From Microstegium vimineum (taxonomy: Eukaryota; Streptophyta; Magnoliopsida; Poales; Poaceae): a stretch of 64,000 nt of DNA. The notes below the pieces were generated by a model. That model was not told the origin of the DNA and made no database searches. It saw only the letters and a list, made by a program, of their open reading frames with translations. The position numbers and the translations under genes are program-made. Below are positions 44,105 to 56,700 of the stretch, piece by piece; within the stretch, counting starts at the first letter, position 1, and each line of letters starts with the position of its first letter. Where the stretch lies: positions 10,986,262 through 11,050,261 of the forward strand of contig CM039139.1 of NCBI GenBank assembly GCA_022036555.1, read 5' to 3'.

Positions 44105-45660
44105 CCTCCTCCGACGCGAGCGATCCCCGGCAGCAGTCCGTCCGCCGCTCGAACTAGACGCAGCCTGCTTCGCTTGTGCCGCTCAAGCGCGTGCCGCGGC
44201 CCCGCCCTTATCCTGCCTCCTCCCGCGTCGTCGGCTCCCTCCCTCCGGGCCCCGTCCCAGCCTGCCGCTTGACTTGCAACCCACGCGGGCAGGTGGCGGC
44301 GGCGGCGCGCGGAAGCAGCTTCACGGCAACGCGCGGGCGCGCGGGGCGCACCCACCAGCGGCACCGGGACGCGTCGGGGCTCGCGTGGGGGAAGCGCGAC
44401 GACGACGGCCGGGACGTGGTTGTGGCGGACTGGCAGTGGCCGTGTAGGGAGAGAGAGAAAAATATGAAGGAAGTGGTGGAGAAAAAATACGACGAGCGAA
44501 GGAACGAGCCGAGCCAAAAAAAAAAAAAAGGCAGACGACAGCGGCAGACGGGGAATCGAACCGATTCTCTCCAGCTGCCGATCGAAAATCAAGCGGGACA
44601 CGGCCATCGACGAGTCAGAGAATAACTGTCAAAAGGCCGCCGACCCGGCGTGGAATATGCTTTTCCCTGCCGGAGTGCCGCGGGTGGGAGGCCCACCTGG
44701 TCCGCCCGGCCGGCCGCTTGGCCTTGGACGATTGGACTCGCCTGCCTGTGTGGCTGTGTGCCTGGTGCGGCGTGCGTGCGTCCGAGTCCGATTTTTACCG
44801 CGCGCTCTCTCTCATCCGCGGAGGCAGCGTAGGATCTCGCCTCGGTGGGACAGGACTACAAGAGCCACCAGCCAGGCAGCTAGTCCAGACAGGGGACGGG
44901 CTGATGGGCTGATGGGGACGCGGGGCGCGGGTTGCACTGGAGGAGAGGGGCCTCAGCTGTGGAGTTGCCGATGCGGCGATGCCATTGCGAGGTACGGTCC
45001 AATGCCCGCCTGTGCCACTGCCACCTCCAGCCTAGCTCTACGGCCGCACCATCCCTACGTCACAAATGAAATGTCATTTTTTCCAAATTTAACTTAATTT
45101 ATAAAAAAATTATATAATATTTATATTTTTAAATAAAATTATTAAAAAACTATATTTAAATATTGGCTGACCCCTCGGTGGTCAAGGACAAGGTGTATTA
45201 GCTTTAGTTTTGCAGTGATCCGAACTATCAAACTGTAATTTCGTTGCGCAAGTAATGAAATTTGGTTTTACAATTTTACTGTTGTGGAAAAAACATAGGT
45301 ACATTTTGAAAAAAAAAATTGCATTATATGGATTATTCAATGATATTTATTCGATATCAAAGTATTGATATTTATTTATGTCCATTCTTGTCAAACTTAA
45401 AATAGTTCAGTTTTATGCTATACGCTCTTGATCCTAAACTGATTGTATATCTCATTCTTTGAGGAGTCATTTAAAAAACAAATAACTAAAAAAATATACT
45501 AATTATTTTATAATTTTATAATTCACTATGTGTACCATTAAATTATAGTGAAATATATTTTATACTAAATATATTAAGAAATACATATATTAATAATATT
45601 TTTAAAAATAAAACTAGTTAAACTTAACAAAGTATGAGTCTTTATAAAAGGTGGTATGCT

Positions 45661-45850
45661 AGGTCTCATTTGAATACCAAAGGCTAATTTAGACAGCTAA
45701 AAAATAGCAGAATTAGCTAAGCCTATCTAAAACGAGGTCAAATAGGTGGACTATTTTTTAGATAAGATTTTAACTAGATGACTAATCTAATTAATTACTC
45801 TAATTTTTAGTCCCAGCTAATATAGCTCTAAGTATTTTAGGTAGTTGTAC
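45661..45850. mobile_element. Degenerate MITE related to the one at 43479
   Basis: Starts AGGTCTCATTTGAATACCAA and has the same interior words (gctaatttag, agctaaaaaatagc, ttttagataag) as the 43479 element; the right end is eroded near 45835. No clear target duplication. Confidence 0.4.
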
Positions 45851-48800
45851 GTGTATTTATATGGTTTTACACTTCTACCGTCGAGAGATGTCCTGTAAGA
45901 GATATTTTGTCATTTTCTTGTGTTAGTGCCATGTAAAGTGCAAAGGGGATGGATGTGTCACCACCCGAAGAGATCTATACATTTGATGCTTTTATTCAGA
46001 TCTGTTGAATGACCGAAAGAGGAATCGGGCAAAAAGTATCCTAGTCGTGGCTCGTGAACCTTCATTGACTCCATGGCCGATTTGATAATGATGTGATTTA
46101 TTGAAGAACAGTTTTTCTTCAAATTCTTTTAATAATATTTATCTAATAGAGTTTTTGTTTAAAGTTATACTTTGTTAGCCAAGGATTCTATTTCAGCATC
46201 CAAATCACCTTCGTTAGTGGTCTCCAGAGTTATAAAAGCTCGTAGAAGTAGCTATTGTCTCTTACGACAAAATCTTGAAGGCACCGCTGGTACACACGTC
46301 GTGGCAGAATCTGTCGAAACCATGTGGGAGAAAACAACTAAAGTTCTCTTTTTATCCTATGTCTAAAGTCTAGCCATTAAACTTTATATTACTTTAACTT
46401 TTAAGCCTCTAAATAAGTGGTCTAAAATTTAACTAACCTTAAAAAAATTTCTTAGTTCACTGGACCATACAAATAAGTTAAAAAATGATATTGAGTCTAA
46501 CAATTAATTCTAATTTGAATCCTCCAAACTTTAGGCCGTAGAATCTAAACAAAGATTTAGCGCTCTTTTCGCTTGGCTTATCAACCGGTTTATCAGCAAC
46601 TGAAACAGTGTTTTTCTCTCACAGAGAAAGTCAAATACGGTATCAACCACCAAAACGATGAAATGAACAGATACTAATGAGACGCACCTGCTTGCAATCT
46701 GCACACGTTCACACGGATCCATCTGATGTGAGTGATGTCTCGTCAGTAAGATTTCTCAAAGCGTATATAGGCGTTAGAAATAATGTGAAGTGGCGGCGCT
46801 AAGCGACAATGTCACGCCCCCGTAATTTATGTTACCAACAGTCCAACAGCAGGAGCCAGGAACACACTCCTGTTACAGTCGATCAGCTCCTTCGTGTGTG
46901 CACGGCTCCTGACTCCTCTATCTCTTGGTTTGCTCTCCTGGTGAACCAGGCATGTGTTTGGACCGCACGTGGGTTTTGGTTTCCACATGGTCATGTTTAT
47001 TTGTCTTCTCCGTTGATGTGAGATTATCCATTTTCGCATCACATGCCTGTACTGTCGACTCCCCTTTCCCCTTCATTATTAGTTACTAGATCTATCCACA
47101 GCTACAGGCGAACGCTTGTTTACCGCTAGCTGCTAGACCGGTCGTTCACAAAATCCCGGATGCAATCTCGCATCGGAAAATGACTGGCCATCGCAGTCTC
47201 TGCACGCGGAATCATTGGTGGGGTGGGGGTGCCCGGGGTGAGAGCCGAGAGCGACCCTCGTAGGCCGAGTTCACACGAAATGGAAACAAAATCGGCATAA
47301 AAGGAAAAAAACGGAGGGAAAATATGTGATGGGACTGGATCCCTGTGTTGTGTTACGGGAGGAGCAGCAGACGACGTCGCGGTCACCGTCTAGCTGATGG
47401 TGAGCGATAATGCCACTCGGGCCGCCGCAGACGAGGACCGCATGGATCTTTCGATCGCGAGTTGGAATTCCCAGCTCCGCCGGCAGCAGGGAGGAATCAG
47501 TGAGCTTCGAAGGAAGCAAAAGCAACACCGACAAGTGGCTTTCTCCCCGTTTTTTTTCCCAAAACGAATCGTTGGAATGGCTTTAAGTTTGGGTCCAGTC
47601 CAAGTTCTTGAGGGATGGCGTGCAAGACTTGCAATTGCAAGGGTTGCTTAGCCGCATCCTCTCTCGACTCCGGCTGTGGTGTGTGGATCTGTGGATGGTA
47701 ATGGTATTTGTTTTCCCCCGTCGCGTCGATTGAAGTGGAAGCAATTCTTTCTCATTCCGTGATGATGCGATGCAGAGTGAAGCGACGGCAGCTGGATACC
47801 GAGTGGAATTCAGCTTCGGCAGATGCCGTTCCGCGACTTGTGTCTTTTGGAGAATTTATACTGGTTGAAAAACTAAGCACATCGTCAGCATATCTCATCC
47901 GCGTTTTCCTTCGACGATAATATGTCTGATTCACATGCTTTTTCCTTTTTCCCTTGAAAAGTCCTCAGACCTCAGGTTCATTTCCCCTAAATAAACATGA
48001 ACATGTGGGGCCCTGGACAGGCTCAGGCTGTGTAGCAGGTATTCAGGCGTCAACGACCACTATCATCCATCCCCAAGTAGATTTCCCTGACGACTGACGT
48101 TTTGTTATGAAATTAGATTGCAAGACAGAGGCATACCAGACGGTCTGCAAAATTCCGCTAGCGGCAAGTACTGCGCTGCTACACCACTTGCAGCTTCAAC
48201 TTTGGATCCTGGCTGAATTGAGCAGCAAAGAGAGTACACGAGAGATAGCATATACGTAACAAATGATAAATAAATAAAAAAGACAGGGCTTAATGGGTAG
48301 TATGATTCAGCTGGGAGAATAACTAATAGGCAGACAGTCCGACATCCTCTTTTATTAAATAGATCTTGACAGTAGGATTGTTCAAAAAAAAACATCATAA
48401 TTTTTATATGTAAGTGTAGCTCCATCTGCAGGTGCAACCGTGCAAATGACAGTCATAGCGTCGTACTCAACCGTTCAAGGCACTTGAGTATTCCTCCCCC
48501 CCTAATGCAGCCTGAGCTGCAGATCTGAACTTTTCAAAAGTTGCATGTCCACCATTGATTGCAAAACTTTGTTTTATTTTTTAATAAGGGAATATGTTCA
48601 TTCTCGGTCATCAACTCTGCCTAATTTTACATTGTAAATCTATCACTTCTACCAGTGCCGTTCAATTTAGCTCAGCAATTTAGTTTGTATGGTTTTCTAG
48701 CGGCTGAGATTCACATGTACGACACCTCATCTATCTCCCTAGTGCCTTCTTATCAGGTATGTTTATTTTTCTTTCCTTCACTCTGTACTAGTACTACTAA

Positions 48801-49892
48801 TGCCTCCCACTCAGTGGCAGAGTTTAGTGAGAGCCATAGTAAGCCATGGCACCTCTAAGCTAAAAAAGTCCTTATTGAAAATCTTAATTTGACCATTTTA
48901 TGAAGATGTAACACTAATATGCCCCTTATCTTTGCACTTCATATCATATTGGCTGGTATTTTTGACCATTTTTGTATCAAGCACTTCATATCTAAAACAA
49001 AAATACCCTAGCAAGCACTCCCACTTGCAACAAAGTTTTAATCTTGGACGAAACCGAGAACAATTGCAAAGTATAGCGTTATGGACATCGGTATAGTATA
49101 TTCTACAAATGCAACACCGACGACTACATTTTTATGTTTAACTGATCACAGAAAAGTATTTTTTTTTCATAAACCAGTTATCCAAGTAAAATACCTACAA
49201 ATTAATGTAGCTCATTTTGTTAGATTAAAACTGTTCGCAATTAGAGTTATAGTCCCGTATTAGGATCTTCGGCCAATTAACTTAATTAAGGGTTGGAAAG
49301 GGCAATTTGTTCCTACCTTTTACAGTGAGAGTTTGAGAGATCTCTCTATAGGCAGATAACATTGTCAATCTCGATTATCATTAATTTTAAGATTTCTTGA
49401 CTAGTTTCCAAAAGTTGCCGTTAAGAATATAATGCACGTCCATGCATGGACATCTTACATGTATAGGGTCTGCTTAATTATAGGCCACGTGCCTCAGGTG
49501 CGGCAGTGGCGCAGCTGTGACGCTGAAAAACATTAACAGTGTGTGGCAAGAAATGAGTCTACTTTTTTTTTTTTGGTTGCGTAAACATCTTTATTATCAA
49601 ACACAAACTCGATTTTTGTAGCGTTGCCACAACTATGACATGGCAAACCGTGGTCGGCACCAATACGCCCCCATACTGTACTGTGTGTTTGATGATAACA
49701 AATGTTAAATAACTTTGACTTACTTCGAAAAATCACACATTATTTTCTCTATCCCAAAGTAAACACATCTCACATCCCGACAAGCTATTTTTTAAAATCT
49801 ATTCGTGATGAATAACATATATCGTTAGTTTGAATATTGAACATTGAATATACTTACATGATAAAATTATTTAGAGATACAAATATCAATAC

Positions 49893-50155
49893 TACTCCCT
49901 TCATCCTAAGTTATAAGACATTCTAAGAATTTTGGAGAGTCAAAATATCTCTAGCTTGACCAAACTTATATGATAATATAATAACGTTTATGATGTCAAC
50001 TAAGTATCATTAGATTTATTATAAATTATATTTTTATAGTATGTCTATTTGATGTTATAAATCTTTATAGTTTTCTCTATAATTATTAGTCAAACTTGAG
50101 ATGTTTTGACTCTCCAATATCTTGGAATGTCTTGTAATTTGATATGGAGGGAATA
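49893..50155. mobile_element. Stowaway MITE
   Basis: TACTCCCTTCATCCTAAGTT at the left, inverted TTTGATATGGAGGGAATA at the right; TA borders; mirrored 'aattttggagagtcaaaa' and 'ttttgactctccaatat'. Confidence 0.85.
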
Positions 50156-50225
50156 TCTTTTATACACATGGTCGTATGGGAAAGAAAGATGTATATTTAT
50201 TTTGAAACAAAGTGAGCAATCTTAG

Positions 50226-50488
50226 TATTTTTTTCATTCCAAATTATAGGTCATTTTAAGAATCTTGGAGAGTAAAAATATATCAAGTTTGACTAAAATT
50301 GTAGAAAAAAATTAAAATATTTATGACATCAAATAGGTATATTATGAAAATATAATCGATGAAAACTCTAATAATACTTAGTTGACATCATAAATATTAT
50401 TATATTATTATAGAAAACTGGTTAAAATTAAGATGCTTTGACTCTCCAAGATTTTTGGAATGACATATAAATTAGAATGGAGGGAGTA
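50226..50488. mobile_element. Stowaway MITE
   Basis: The left end (TATTTTTTTCATTCCAAATT) is somewhat eroded; the right end is AATTAGAATGGAGGGAGTA. Mirrored 'agaatcttggagagta' and 'tgactctccaagatttt'. It lies about 215 bp upstream of the CTF18 start codon, so it may sit within its promoter. Confidence 0.82.
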
Positions 50489-50702
50489 GATTGTTTTTTA
50501 ATATATAGAAATACCAATAATAAAACAAGATATAGTTTGTACATGGGCTTAAAAGTTCATGTTGGGATGATCCATACGCGTGGCCCGCCATAAAAACAGA
50601 TTAGGGAGAAGGCGGCAACGCCAACTCCATTTCCGCCACTTCCCGCCATCGACTCTTCGCATCTCCGCCGCCGCCAGGCTACGCTGCGCCGGCGAGTCGG
50701 CG

Positions 50703-53700
50703 ATGGACATGGACATGGATATGCCAGATCCGGACGAACTCGAGTGGATGGAGAGCCACGGCCTCCCTGAGGAAGAGGAGGACGCCTACTTCGACGACCC
50801 CGACGAGGGCTTCGTCCTGCCCCACGGCGATTCCCCGCATCCGCAGGAGTCCGCCGCGCCACGAGCAAGTAGGCAGTGCACCCCTTCTCTGTATATCAGA
50901 ACCTAGCCCTCGATTGTTTATATTGCTAACAAATTGGTCAAACGCGTGCAAAGATGAAGCGTCGGGCGGTTTGAAGCGGCCTCCGCCTCCGCCACCGCCG
51001 GAGCAGGATGAGGAAGAGGAGAGGAGCAAGCGGAGAAACGTTGAGCAGGAGGACTCGGAGGACGAGGATTGGCTTCGCTACTCGCCGCCTCCCGCCCCTG
51101 AAATCGTCGTCGCCGAGAAGACAATCTCGCGGTTCGCGTCGGAGATCCATGGAGATTCTGTGCCCGTCACTGCTCCCAATGGGGAGAGGGTTTATGCTAA
51201 GCTTGCAATGGAGGGGTTGGTCGGCCGAGGAATTAGCGGAACTAGGCAAGGGGCTCACTTCCCCAACCCAAACAGCAATCACAAGGGTTAGTTACTGAGT
51301 GATTTATTGCTCGCTCTTACCGTACTTATTTCTCTCAAGATTCAGGATGCGTTTGGTTTGTTTGTTCACGTTGTATGTGTTTCTGCAGGTCTGCTCTCAG
51401 AATCCTTTCACTCACTAACAAGGCGTGCTGAGCAAGAGGCTTTATCTAAGGTACATATGTAGACGCACACTTGAATATTCTATAGATCACACTTCATGTC
51501 TGTCCTTAGCACGTCATTGTTTAGTTATAACTAAACTGGGAGTAGTAGTACAATCTAAACTGACTTTAAGAATCAAAAGATCCTTATTTGGAAAACACTG
51601 GAAATTTAGTGAATATTGTTGAATAGTACTAGGAAAAGATGGCTACTTTTGCTACTTGAGTTTTTTGTGGAAAATTTTAACATTTTGCCCAAAACGGGTG
51701 TGTGCGTGCAGTGTGCTCTTGTTCCTTGTGGATTTCACTACGAAAAATTTCCACAAACATTCCATAAGTTAAATAATTGTCTAGTGTTGAGTGGTTTAGA
51801 AGACAATGTTCGATTCTGGGCATTGCATTGTTCATAAGGTCTTCGAAGTGTACAATATGGACCTAACCATCTATACAACATGTATTGATTACTAGCTTAA
51901 GGGCTTGACTAATAATTTTTTATGATTGGTTATATACTTATATGGCGTGACGATTAAATTATAAGCCAATTAAAGTACTTGACTAACATACTTTTCATTA
52001 TGTATATGCAGGCATTGCAGGAAAGTACAGACTCAATTAACCGCGTGGCTTGTTCAGTGACTCCACTAGTCACAGAAAAACTTTGGGTGGAAAAGTATGC
52101 ACCAAATTCTTTCACAGAGCTATTAAGCGAAGAGCACACAAACCGAGAGGTAAAGCTATTCCAAATTGCACTACTTCAAAGTCAAGGTTTCCGTTTTTTG
52201 CCTAACATTTTCATTTGACATATGTGTATGTGCCTTGCTCAGGTACTTCTATGGCTAAAACAATGGGACTCCAGTGTTTTTGGATCCCATATTCGGGCAA
52301 CGGGTGATGATGTCTTATCGGCCTTACGTCGACACTCTTCAACCATCCAAAAGAATGCAAGTAACAGATATTTCTTTTCCAAGAGTAAGGGGGGTCCTGT
52401 TGCAAGTCAAGATGACACACCCCTGAATGCACAAAGCAGCTATCCAGAAGGTTTGGGTAGCTCCTTCAGCAAAAAGTCATCAGTTGAGAATACACCAGAA
52501 CAAAAGGTGGGCCAGCACTGCTGTGTTGTATGTTCAAGTTTGTGACCAAAAGCTGTCTATAAATATTTGCTGGTTTGTCACGCTGGTTCACTACTACAAC
52601 TGAATACCCTCCTGATGTTGCAGGTGTTGCTACTATGTGGTCCACCTGGGCTTGGAAAGACCACACTTGCTCATGTTGCAGCCAGACATTGTGGCTACCA
52701 TGTTGTGGAGGTCTGTGTTATGGTCATACAATGCTAGCAGTGCGTTGGTTATTTAACATGATGATGCATGACTATTAAAGATTTATGTGCTATATGATTA
52801 GCGCTGTATATATTGCTATGCCTCCAAACCCCCATGCTTCAGTTTTGTTACATTGAAGTCATGACTACATTTCATTGCATAATATATTTGTGTCAATGCT
52901 ATTATGTCACATTGAAAGCGGAGACCTATGATTTTCCTTCTATTAGCGTTTGCTCCAAATCTTAAACACTGCTTCTAGTTAAAAAATGCTTGAGTGGTTG
53001 ATTTAAGTAGTTGGCCTGTTGAGCTCTAATGCTCCCCAGGAAGATAAATTGTGTCTTTTTTTTTTTGATAAGGAGGAAGATAAATTGTGGTTGACAATCC
53101 ATCCAATATAGTCTCCTATTGAATACTGGTGTCTTGGTATCATTAGAATATATCCACACAATTTATCATGGACTTTTCTAATTTTAGCTAACCTATTTAA
53201 TTCCTGTTTTCAATTCAAGTTCTGTATGTTGCTTACATTCAATATTAAATGCAGATTAATGCCAGTGATGATCGTTCTGCTTCATCAATTGAAACAAAAA
53301 TTCTGGATGCAGTTCAGATGAACTCGATCATGTCAGATTCGAAGCCCAAGTGTCTGGTACGTTTAATACAGCTGCTACTTTGTCAAATAGTTCCTTTTAT
53401 ATTCTGTTGAGTATTCTGTCCTGTTTAGGTAATTGATGAAATTGATGGAGCACTCAGTGATGGAAAAGGTGCAGTGGAGGTCATCTTGAAGATGGTAATC
53501 CTCACCTGAGATCTTATTTAGTACTTTGCTCAGCTTTGCTTTACTTATTATTTTCGGCTTGCATGTACTCCCTCCATCCCAAATTATAAGACATTTCAAG
53601 AATCTTGGAGAGTCAAAGCGTTTCAAGTTTGACAAAAAATTATAGAGAAAATCATAAAGATTTATGACATCAAATAGGCATACTATGAAAATATAATTGA

Positions 53701-56700
53701 TAAAGAATCTAATGATACTTAGTTGACATCATAAATATTATTATATTGTTATATAAGTTTGGTCAAACTTGAGATACTTTGACTCTCCAAGATTCTTGGG
53801 ATGTCTTATAATTTGGGATGGAGGGAGTATTTTTTTCACCTTACCAAACAAGTTTTTGCATTACATGGTTTGTTCTTCTGTCGCAGGTCAATGCTGAAAA
53901 GAGTAATAATTCCGACAGGAGCACTAATGGTGAGGAAACTCAAGTCCGAAAGGCATCTAGAAAAAGCAATAGAACAGCAAAACTACTGCGGCCTGTAAGC
54001 ATTGAAGCTACACTCTTTGCCACCATTTTTTTTTCTTTAAATTCTATTATATTAGATATAATAAGTACTAATTATAATTTTTTTCAAAGTTGATTTGTAT
54101 ATGCAATGACCTTTATGCTCCAGCCCTGAGACAACTGCGCCAAGTAGCCAAGTAATATATTTCCTTCTCTGTACTCATTATGTTTGGTACAGTTGCAAAC
54201 CATTAAATGTTTGCTTATGAGGACTGGTTTAAATTCACAGGGTTCATGTGTTTGTGCAGCCGACAATTAGCCGCGTGGTTAACAGGTGATGAGAATGCAC
54301 TTATTCCTTTAGCTTCATCTCATGACAAAATTGGTTGTAGCCACAAACATACTTTTATCACAGCCCATTTTTTTAATACTTCATTTCTCCTTAGGCTCAA
54401 GTACATATGCAAAAACGAAGGTTTCAAGACAAGTTCGATCGCGCTTTCTGCATTAGCAGAGTACACTGGTACAGTTTCTTTAGCTTCATCGAAATGACAC
54501 ATTTACTTTGAAAGAAAACTGACAAATATTTTGAACTCTTGTTGTACAATGAATTAATAGGATTCACAATTCATTAACATAAAAAGACTAACACCCAGTT
54601 GTTCAGCCTGATCACTGTTAGCCCATTTACACACCGTTTAAATGCTACACGGTGGTACATCGTTTCCATTTAATCGGCCGTTTAGCCTGTTTAAACGACC
54701 GTTTATCCCGTTTAGGCTGAATAATGGGTAAAACAATAGGTGACCGACTGTTTACTGTCTAGCATTTAGGATAACATTGAGCCTGATTAATAGAAATCTA
54801 CTATCTTAATTTGCACTGCAATCTTTGACCTGGCCATGATGATTTCCTTTTTCCTTTGCTTGTATCGTGAACTCTAATACTTCCAGTGGATGAATGGAAA
54901 TTCTACTATTTGCATGGACTATCTTTGCCACTGAGATGATTGTTTATTTTCATAGACATTGGACTGATGAGAAATATATCCCTGCAGAATGTGACATCCG
55001 TTCATGCCTAAACACACTACAGTTTTTGAACAAGAAAAGAGTGCCACTAAGCATTGTAAGTGAACTGGTTTAGTTATCCATGTGATGATACTATCAATAT
55101 AAATGATATTCTTTACCTACTGATACGTGTTATGGAGCAGACAGCGTTTGATTCACAAGTAATTGGACAGAAAGATAAGTCAAAAAGCATCCTCGACGTT
55201 TGGAAGCAGGTTTGATGTTTTTCCCCTGTACCCTTTTCTGCAATTCTCTTTTATTTTGTGTGTATAGTCATTTGCTCAAGCAATTAGTGTATTCCTGAAG
55301 TTTTGACGTCGACTCTGAACATGAGTTCCACTGAACCAATCAGAACTAAAGCCATCTTATGGACCAATGCTATAGTGACTGCAGCTAAACATACTTCTCC
55401 AGCCTTGCTATCAACTTTATAAACCTTCTTACCCTTCTCTCCTTTTTTTTCCGAACTTTAGGGCTTTATTCCCCAGTCTTAACAAAGCCAAGATGCATGT
55501 CTGTTACAGCAGAGGTGGGGATGCTGCCAAGCAGTTCTCATACCAATCAAATAACCACTAGAATTTAAAAATAACATCAATCGAGAAGTATCCCCAGCGC
55601 CACATAGGTTGCACTCTCCACTACACCAAAGCAACAGCGCTAGACAACTTGCCGTGCTTCGTCTGCCCCTAGCTTGTTCTCTCAAACACCAGAGACACAG
55701 CTCACCTATAGCAATCTTGTCTTGAGTGTCAGATTCCTGAGGTCATCCTCCAAGATTAGCCTGACAGTCTGATCAGGTCTGCCGCCAGCGACCTTAACGC
55801 AGCAATAGTATTTTCCAGAACTTGTTTTTCTTTCACCGGACACAGAATCATTCAACCTTGTGCCTTACCAGGCATTCTTTCCAGTAGCTTCTCCAAACTG
55901 ATCCAAGAAGGATTCTAAAAACATATAAGCATTTCTCAGTTCCCATAGACCCCACAATTCTGCACTGCTAATGATATTCACTACCAGAAACAATTTATTA
56001 CTCAACCAACGATTGTCAATGGAAACAAAGGTATGCCCAATAAACATTTGAAGGATCTGGGAAAGATTTTTCCATAACTGTTTTGCTACCACACTCAAAG
56101 AACAGGTGATTAACTGATTCTTTCTCACAGCAGAATAAACATCTGTCATCCTTGTTGGAATATAAGTGAATTGCCACCTCTCCCCATTAGTTTAAGCTTT
56201 TGGGTTGAACTGGTCGGTGCATGCAACTCAATATGGTATTAAAGCCAGAGGTCTCGAGTTCGAATCCTGGTTAGCGCAATTAAATAAAATAATTGCTGCT
56301 CGCTCCTATTCCACGTCTAAGGCCTGAGGGAGCCTCGACGTGAGGGGAGTGTTGAAACATAAGTGAATTGTGCCACCTCTCCCCATTAGCTTATGCTTTT
56401 GGGTTGAACTGGTCGGTGCATGGAACTCAATAATCCTCTACCTTCTCTTACCAAGATTATCTGGTTAGAACCTCGGTTTGTGAGAGCAGCCACAAGAAAA
56501 AGTACTCTAGGTGGAACTTTAATAGATCACAGACTTGGGATATGGATTGGAAAACACCTCTAAAATTAACTAGTACAAGGATTGAGAAGAGTAAACTCCA
56601 CTAGATCTAAATTGCCAAACTAAAGTAATCTTCATCACTGTTAACAATAGTAGAGGCTAATTGAATCACTTCAAGCCATTGGTTCATCAAGCTATCATCT

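Larger units (their letters stand above)
44105..50702. other. Divergent intergenic region between SQD2-like and CTF18 genes
   Basis: GC-rich 5' flank of the SQD2-like gene up to about 45060, then AT-rich DNA. MITEs at 45661 (degenerate), 49893 and 50226. ORFs at 46809-47042, 47271-47651 and 48105-48437 show no recognisable protein features; a non-coding transcript or a decayed gene cannot be excluded. 50560-50702 is the GC-rich 5' UTR of CTF18. Confidence 0.5.

Noticed and set aside
47271..47651. Overlapping ORFs of 80-90 codons between the SQD2-like and CTF18 genes
   Set aside because: No domain, no splice-consistent extension, no conserved words; treated as chance ORFs.
56234..56275. tRNA-like sequence with a B-box-type GGTCTCGAGTTCGAATCC
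   Set aside because: It is the primer-binding site and adjoining internal part of the TRIM; no acceptor stem or full cloverleaf can be drawn.
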